From assembly GCA_947652115.1 (NCBI GenBank), contig OX393564.1, positions 14,336,902 through 14,400,901 of the forward strand: DNA of 64,000 bases. Reading direction: 5' to 3'. Position 1 is the stretch's first letter, and each line of letters opens with the position of its first letter. Position numbers and translations under genes: made by a program. Below are positions 59,801-64,000 of the stretch, in pieces. This DNA is from Blastomussa wellsi (Eukaryota; Cnidaria; Anthozoa; Scleractinia; Plerogyridae). Under the pieces are notes generated by a model that was given only the letters and a program-made list of their open reading frames with translations, did no database searches and was not told the DNA's origin.

Positions 59801-61865
59801 TTCATTGCAAGGGTTAAAGGCATTCCTTGTACAAGGCGATAAAAAATAAAAGTATCGATAAAATCAGACCAAAGGTGCCCTTTTGATTACTTAAATAGCC
59901 ATCCCAGTTGAGCTCCCAATTTCTATTACAGGAAATCAAAACAACTCACTACAAGTAGTTTCCCGGATGTTGTCCAATTCTTCATCTAGCTTCTCAAAAC
60001 TTGCAGCATTCACAACTCTGTCGGGACTGCCCGCGATAGTCTCGAGTTCCTCTTGTTTAATTTTCCTCCCAATTCCAACTGCAACTCGATGGACGCCTTT
60101 TTCCTGGAATGAAATAACTGTTTTCAGTATAATGTGATTTATAGTATAGAGACATGAAGCTCTCTGGAAGTAACAAGAACGACTTGTGTTTTCCTTTATA
60201 CCATTCTCTCGATATTGGTGTTGAAAACCTTGAAATCGCGTGACCAGTCAACGATTCCAACGGGCGATGACGTGTAAACAGAGATCATTTGACGGGCCTT
60301 ACTGCTAGAAGCTTACAAAGAATGTGTAGACATACCTCGAGTGGAGGAAGAACCTCGCTGTAAGGTTTTGATTTCTTATGTTTGCCTCCGTCTGTGAAAA
60401 CGATCATGACATTCGGGGACTCGGGACGATCTCCATTTTCAACAGTGAATACTTCCTTATCGACAACCTCCATCGCAATATCAGTTCGTGTAGGGTTTCC
60501 TAGTTTGTCATTAGCTATCATATCGTCAACGAGATCTTTCAATCCTTTTTTACTTTGGAACTGCGGGTCGTCAAGGCTTGCGCGAACTGCAGCGTCACCA
60601 GCGAAGGTAACGATGGAAATATGAGTTTTATCAGGACCGACATCATATTTGGATATGAGAGTCTTTACTGATTCCAACATGGTGTCATAGTTGCTAGCTC
60701 CAACACTCGCTGTCCTGTCAATCACAATGCATATATCCAATGGCGGTTCCTCGCAGTTAGACGCAGCTTTGAAAATAAGAAATTGACAGAGATTTTAAAG
60801 GGGCACTGCCACAGGGGTTTTGCTGTTTTCAGCTTCATTCATTACTAAAATCATTGCCTGGTACAGCTTGGTACCTTTTACAGGTGCCCAAAATGCTCCT
60901 GATGGACGAACAGGGATATATCAAACGAATTGTGGCTCAGAGAGCAAACCATAATGCAATTTCTGGCGATATTTTCAAGGAATGGCTCTAGAATTTGAAT
61001 ATTGGCTAGTTTTTTTCAAATTTCAAATCACTTTGATCCTTGCCATCCCAAGTGATACACGGTAATAAATGGTTTCAGTGTAGTGATATAATCCTAGGTA
61101 ACAAAACTACACTATTACTTTTGAGTTTCCATTGATGCAGGAACATATTTTAGCATTTTAAAATGACGGTGCCCTTTAAGTGATGGAACAACTCTGTACA
61201 AATAGGATTAAGAGTGCATCTTTTTCCATATGGTGCATAATTAAGATTTTAGTTCCTATTAAAAGGGACAATGTGCCATCTGACATATCGTATGTTCATC
61301 TCGAACGACAAGCTGGCTACGAAGTTGCTTTATTATCTTGAAATAGAAAGAAAAATCACTGCAATCGGTGAAAGGCAAAGAAGTATCAAATGAACTGAAA
61401 AAATATGTGACTAAAGATTCAAAATTTAACTATGATGAAAATTTTGGTTTCTTGAAACCATGTCGAAATTCAAACTTGACGAATTGTAATCCATTTCCAT
61501 CATCGTAATCTTGTACGTCTTCCCCAAACTACTTGTTCTATTTTACTCTTCAGAATCTATTTATTCGATTTATTTGTATATTTGGTGGTATTTGGCAATG
61601 TAATCTTGATAAAACAAGACTCGGAGAGCTTTCGCTTATCATTCAGGACAGTGTTCCTATAAAAAAGTGTTAGATGCAATTATTTCGAAGCCGTTTTTAT
61701 AGAGAGCTATTGAGCAACAAAGACAATGTGATTGTTATAGCGATATATAAATTTGTATTTCATCTGTTTACTGAAAAATGTGCCACAAGCGCAATCAATT
61801 TTGCACTCACCTTGAGATACTGCCACACAAAAAGCAAACGTGCACAGCCACAGGGAACTTAACAT
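47804..61865 (-). CDS. Secreted multidomain protein: vWA, TSP1, TSP1, vWA, TSP1, ShKT, Gly-rich tail (coadhesin-like)
   Basis: Twelve coding exons in gene order: 61811-61865, 60336-60766, 59950-60103, 59024-59206, 58570-58737, 53914-54112, 53256-53484, 52317-52485, 51543-51689, 50974-51111, 50235-50354, 47804-48030. All have GT/AG borders and agreeing phases; they sum to 2220 bases, 739 residues. Residues 1-18: signal peptide. 27-213: vWA with DRTAS in place of the usual DxSxS metal site, plus PTRTD and FTDGG. 214-274 and 275-330: TSP1 repeats (TCGGGV cores). 331-529: second vWA with intact DSSNS, GTRTD and LTDGD. 530-578: a third, shorter TSP1. 579-624: ShKT domain with six cysteines. 625-664: three cysteines, unassigned. 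665-739: eight-residue Gly/Tyr/Arg/Pro repeats. An extracellular adhesion or matrix role is inferred. The junction 58570/54112 completes the last TSP1 cysteine (T plus GC), which joins the two halves. Alternative: retention of intron 5 stops at 58493 and gives a shorter vWA-TSP1-TSP1 form. Confidence 0.85.
47816..48010 (-). repeat. Coding 24 bp minisatellite (Gly-rich tail)
   Basis: The plus-strand unit CCACCAGGTCTGCCACCTCC plus ATAT is repeated about eight times with almost no change. On the minus strand it encodes an eight-residue unit of the form GGYGGGRP. The edge units are variant (a GGRRPGG-like unit near the stop). It is the final exon of the secreted-protein gene. Confidence 0.9.
48031..48938. 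other. Intron 11 of the secreted-protein gene, first part; nothing recognised
   Basis: AT-rich with no supported exon. The frames present have no recognisable protein. Confidence 0.4.
48939..49075 (-). mobile_element. tRNA-like SINE, second family
   Basis: On the minus strand the head has TAGCTCAATTGGTAGAG (A-box) and GGTGCGAATC (B-box). The would-be anticodon loop reads CCGGCAT, giving GGC (alanine), but the base before it is C, not U. The acceptor stem does not close, and the tail (TTCATCTACATCCACAGTTC) matches a fragment at 42.9 kb. It is therefore a SINE and not a functional tRNA. Confidence 0.65.
49508..49712. mobile_element. Palindromic MITE (GACCCTTTTCATAAATGGCT ends), copy 2
   Basis: Same ends as the element at 36515-36697: GACCCTTTTCATAAATGGCT at the left and AGCCATTTATGAAAAGGGTC at the right. 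The inner part shares TTAGCCTCACTAAACTC and AAAAACGAGGTTAGTCAGG with copy 1, in the opposite internal order. It lies in intron 11 of the secreted-protein gene. Confidence 0.75.
51866..52026. repeat. Long near-perfect palindrome in intron 8 of the secreted-protein gene
   Basis: At the centre GGGGTTCAGAGCCACCC TTA GGGTGGCTCTGAACCCC is perfect. Pairing continues outwards through TGTGGAGG/CCTCCACA, TTTGCA-type motifs and GATAAGCAT/ATGCTTATC, giving arms of about 75-80 bases. It is probably a MITE; its outer border is not resolved. Confidence 0.7.
52596..52750. mobile_element. Possible hAT-like end fragment
   Basis: CCAAGGGCGTAGCCATGGGT resembles the common CAGGGGCGTAGCCAG end of hAT elements. 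A G-rich then C-rich stretch follows (GGGGGGGCC to GACCCCCCCTTTG). No partner end is certain. Confidence 0.35.
53045..53232. repeat. Degenerate ATGG-type simple repeat
   Basis: Repeated GGATGGAT, AGATGGACGGATGG, GGATGGGTGGATG and GTGGGTAGATGAGTGGATG motifs, much diverged. It lies in intron 7 of the secreted-protein gene. Confidence 0.7.
53515..53755 (-). mobile_element. SINE copy, minus strand, most complete
   Basis: Minus-strand head GGCGTGGTGGCTTAATGGTT (A-box region), then GGTCCGGGTTCGAGCCCTGG (B-box). The body includes GTGTCTCTCTTCACCCAGG and AGCATCCCATCCAGAGGGG, and the end is CATATGCAGACTTTACGCC. It is the best-preserved member of the family seen at 0.8, 32.2 and 36.3 kb. It lies in intron 6 of the secreted-protein gene. 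Confidence 0.8.
54807..55156. mobile_element. 350 bp TTAA-flanked MITE adjoining a larger TTAA element
   Basis: The ends are GGTTACACAATACCTTC and its exact reverse complement GAAGGTATTGTGTAACC. TTAA lies outside both ends (54803-54806 and 55157-55160); the second TTAA is also the left flank of the 3.2 kb element. No coding capacity. Confidence 0.85.
55161..58376 (+). mobile_element. 3.2 kb TTAA DNA transposon with its own transposase gene
   Basis: The terminal inverted repeats GGTGGGACTACACCTAAAA (left) and its complement TTTTAGGTGTAGTCCCACC (right) are exact. TTAA flanks both ends (55157-55160, 58377-58380). The interior has one two-exon transposase gene. TTAA duplication with GG termini fits a Kolobok-like superfamily better than piggyBac, while the transposase resembles the Mutator-like domain group; the classification is open. 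It sits in intron 5 of the secreted-protein gene, on the opposite strand. Confidence 0.85.
55556..57741 (+). pseudogene. Two-exon DDE transposase of the TTAA element, one frameshift
   Basis: Exon 1 is 55556-55898 (start at the ATG; about 114 residues, Lys/Arg-rich then Ser/Asp-rich, like a nuclear DNA-binding tail). The donor is GTGAGA and the acceptor CTAG is at 56171-56174, phase 1. Exon 2 runs from 56175. Candidate catalytic residues are Asp (codon 56567, SFDGTW), Asp (within MVSDGDSK near 56870) and Glu (codon 57412, NECING). Cysteine pairs (CRKC, CPKH) and a highly basic C-terminal tail follow. The frame breaks at about 56944, where the KVEKLDC reading meets a stop and the homologous reading resumes in another frame (VQKRMGKHL). 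Apart from that indel the gene looks whole, and the damage is recent. The family resembles Mutator-like transposase domain proteins common in cnidarians. Confidence 0.75.
58805..59023. other. Intron 4 of the secreted-protein gene, nothing recognised
   Basis: Short intron between two TSP1 exons. No repeat ends are seen. Confidence 0.4.
59310..59405 (-). pseudogene. Decayed duplicate of a TSP1 exon
   Basis: On the minus strand it reads GGTGGTTTCCAATGGCAGTC, AGAAACTTGCACCAACCCGA, CACCAGGGAGTACT, nearly the middle of exon 4 at 59024-59206 (GGTGGAGTCCAGTGGCAGTC). An in-frame stop occurs before the GGF stretch, and the acceptor, first tryptophans and later cysteines are lost. It lies in intron 3, next to the exon it copies. 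Confidence 0.7.
59406..59949. other. Intron 3 remainder, nothing recognised
   Basis: AT-rich with no supported feature. Confidence 0.4.
60799..61175. mobile_element. 377 bp TTAA-flanked MITE in intron 1 of the secreted-protein gene
   Basis: The left end AGGGGCACTGCCAC and the right end read inward (AGGGCACCGTCAT) are similar. TTAA lies at 60795-60798 and 61176-61179. The element begins about 30 bases beyond the acceptor side of exon 2. AGGG(G)CACTG termini with TTAA are typical of Kolobok-type MITEs as I recall them; a library search would settle this. Confidence 0.7.
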
Positions 61866-62450
61866 AATTATGCCCTTGTCCTCCCTGGAAGATTGGAAGA
61901 AAAAGCGATAAGCATGACACGTTACTTTTGCTGGCCACTTCAAAATTTCACACGAGAATTCTCCTTCGTAGATGACGTGAGACTTGTGAAGGTTTTTGTT
62001 CCTGCAACTAAATAACTCAACACTCGAATTCCCCCCACAATACGGAACCAGTACGTCACCCTTAAAGTACCCCACCATATCCAACAAGGGAGAGTGGAAT
62101 TATTATAAAGTTTTATTAAAAACAAACAAAATTGTAATATTCGAGTTACCCGGCTGTTCTCGTTGACGCTTACTATAAACGCTTGAATTGCATTATCCAA
62201 TGAGCCAGTCTTTAATAAAATAGTTTTGGGAGGATCCCGGAGTCCAACGGCTCATGAATTCTATGTTCATTTTCAGAGTTCTAGAATTATCACATCTAAC
62301 TAACTTATCTATCTAACTTGAACATTAACACATCTTCCCCGTTTAAATACAGTGTTTTCAAATCATGAAAATGAACTTGTAGAACATCAGTAATTTTAAC
62401 TGAACTGAAATTAAGTTTCTAAAACTACTAGACATACCGTTTGACTTCAG
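61866..62450 (-). promoter_or_regulatory. 5' UTR and probable promoter zone of the secreted-protein gene
   Basis: Immediately upstream of the ATG, on the minus strand, a polypyrimidine run (CTTTTTCTTCCAATCTTCCAG) looks like a splice acceptor at about 61887, so a noncoding first exon may lie further upstream. A TATAATA-like stretch lies near 62098. The transcription start is unknown. Confidence 0.3.
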
Positions 62451-62693
62451 ACCTTGGTGACATAGATGAAGGAAGGGACGTGTCTTAACGTGAAAAATGT
62501 AAAGACGCTCGGATATGCGGGCTATTTATTATGATTTAGTGTCATTAACATAAATATTTATTTATTTTCCGTCATTATTGGTCTTTTCGTCCAGTTTAAC
62601 CAAGTGGAAACAAAGGCATTTCAAAACCGTTTTCTTTTTTGTTCGGACGGTGTCAATTTATTGCTATTTGAGCGAACACAATTACACAATAGA

Positions 62694-62845
62694 CCAATTC
62701 CGATATTCTAACATCGTGCCGAGTCTTAGGGGAATAAACAAAAGATTTATTTCATCATCCCTAAGCCTCGATGCAAAATCTTTTGTTTTATTCCCCCACG
62801 CCTCGGCGACATGTTGGAATATTAATAGATTTAGATTGGTCTAAT
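62694..62845. mobile_element. Palindromic MITE (TAGACCAAT ends)
   Basis: TAGACCAATTCCGATATTC at the left is mirrored by GAATATT..ATTGGTCTA at the right. Inner arms match: GTGCCGAGTCTTAGGGGAAT with ATTCCCCCACGCCTCGGC, and AAACAAAAGATTT with AAATCTTTTGTTT. The TA ends suggest a TA-type target. Confidence 0.7.
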
Positions 62846-63439
62846 ATGGCGGTTTAATTAACGTTGGTTATGCATTAATTATACGCAGACCGTTGCGTTT
62901 TGGTGTTTCATTTTTTTACTGGTGAAGCACAACATTGGAGTGAAACTTTGTTTTCCAGGGAAATATAAGAATGAAGCACACATATTTACAAACATTTTCA
63001 TCAAAGCTGCAATCTCTTGTTTAACGAGGTAATTTAGCTTCCTTTTAAACAAGGAAAGGCATTGTTGGGTGTCAGTGATTAACGGATAATTCAGTTGGAA
63101 TATGCTGCAAGACAACGGAAGCAATGATAGACAACAGTATGTTATTCACAATATGATCCGCATAATCAGTGGCCATTCTTCTTCAACCCAAATTAAAAGC
63201 CCCTTTGAATATTCCAAGAAATCGAAATTCCTCAACTTTGCATTGGCATTTATAAAACAAATGACCATATTTCACAATAAGCCATGGAAATGAGACATTT
63301 TTCTACCATCCAAACGTTTCCTAGCCTCTTTTAACTTCTCACTCAACAAAGGAAACAAATACAACTTGCGCAATTTTTCCAGCAGCATCTGTACACAAAG
63401 ACGAAGCCAGTTTGGGTTCAGCAAAGAAAATTTGATTCA
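62846..63439. other. Intergenic DNA, nothing recognised
   Basis: AT-rich, no supported exon. The last part of the window after 63584 is likewise unassigned. Confidence 0.4.
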
Positions 63440-63584
63440 TCCTCGGTGTAAGAACCTGTGAAACTCACCAGTGACTTAAAACAAAGAGCGAGGAAGACAA
63501 CAAAGAACATCGAAACAATATAGAACAGAAAGACAATAGCTCAAAAAGAAAGACAGAAGTCACAGGTTCCTACACCGAGGTAAA
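63440..63584. mobile_element. Palindromic MITE (CCTCGGTGTAAGAACCTGTG ends)
   Basis: CCTCGGTGTAAGAACCTGTG at the left is mirrored by CACAGGTTCCTACACCGAGG at the right, with one mismatch. The interior is A-rich and noncoding. Confidence 0.7.
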
Positions 63585-64000
63585 CTCGAGAATAAACCCA
63601 AGAAGTAGACTTTGTCGCAATGAAAAGAAAAGCATTTAGGTCAAGTGGGACTGTTGCGTGAAAAATTACTTTGAGTTCAATTAGACTTAAATAGGCGAAC
63701 GGCGTTTAACTTTTTGTCAGGTTTAGGTGTACATAATATACAATGCAATGCATTGTTAAAAATAAGAAATAGGACTCATAGATAACCCAAACCTTTGGGT
63801 AAGTAAACCGATATTTTATATCGTTTATTGGTGAAAACCAGCTCGGAAGATATTCTCAATTAGCCATAGTATACGTATTGTAATCAGTGCAAGTAATGTA
63901 AGTTCAAATGTAAGCTAAATAATAAAAGAAATTTACCATAAAAAATGAATAAATAAAGTAGGTAGTAATTATATGCTTTGCACGGAAAATTGCGGAAAAT

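Noticed and set aside
1..64000. CRISPR arrays, operons, bacterial promoters, viral genes
   Set aside because: The window is spliced eukaryotic DNA and none of these structures is seen.

Overview
The window is animal nuclear DNA, most likely from a cnidarian and probably an anthozoan such as a stony coral. It is AT-rich, its genes are split by long introns, and almost every intron and intergenic stretch carries transposon remnants. The coral-like call rests on a secreted vWA/TSP1/ShKT protein, a Penelope-like element with a hammerhead-type ribozyme, a THAP-domain transposase, and many palindromic MITEs. No species was identified. Exon borders come from GT/AG sites and reading-phase agreement, not from transcripts.

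Three host genes can be assembled. (1) 3045-9912, minus strand: a three-exon gene for a 288-residue proline-rich, basic protein that I do not recognise. Its likely promoter, at 9913-10300, has CCAAT boxes and an E-box. (2) 21055-42043, plus strand: a complete ten-exon ING4/ING5 gene (246 residues). It reads methylated histone H3 through its PHD finger. Its 6.7 kb last intron splits the PHD finger and holds a SINE, several MITEs, a MULE nested in another element, and an intact-looking 485-residue THAP/DDE transposase gene on the opposite strand. (3) 47804-61865, minus strand: a twelve-exon gene for a 739-residue secreted protein. Its order is signal peptide, vWA, TSP1, TSP1, vWA, TSP1, ShKT, a short cysteine-containing segment, and a Gly/Tyr/Arg/Pro repeat tail. 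This resembles coral extracellular-matrix proteins of the coadhesin type. Genes 2 and 3 converge on a 5.8 kb repeat field.

Mobile DNA, left to right: a tRNA-type SINE with an internal duplication (0.8 kb); a 272 bp palindromic MULE-type MITE with a 9 bp target duplication (18.5 kb); a 5'-truncated Penelope-like element with a decayed hammerhead ribozyme ending about 225 bp before the ING start codon (19.8-20.8 kb); a ~700 bp foldback beside an ING splice donor (21.7 kb); TTAA-flanked elements (25.3, 31.2, 54.8, 55.2 and 60.8 kb); a hAT-like element (28.3 kb); a 1.19 kb MULE (37 kb); a 2 kb degenerate tandem array (43.2-45.2 kb); a LINE tail (46 kb); and many small inverted-repeat elements.

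The most notable points are the multidomain secreted protein, a 3.2 kb TTAA transposon with a two-exon DDE transposase lying directly against a smaller TTAA element in that gene's intron 5, and the pile-up of nested elements in the ING introns. I see no bacterial, viral or CRISPR features.
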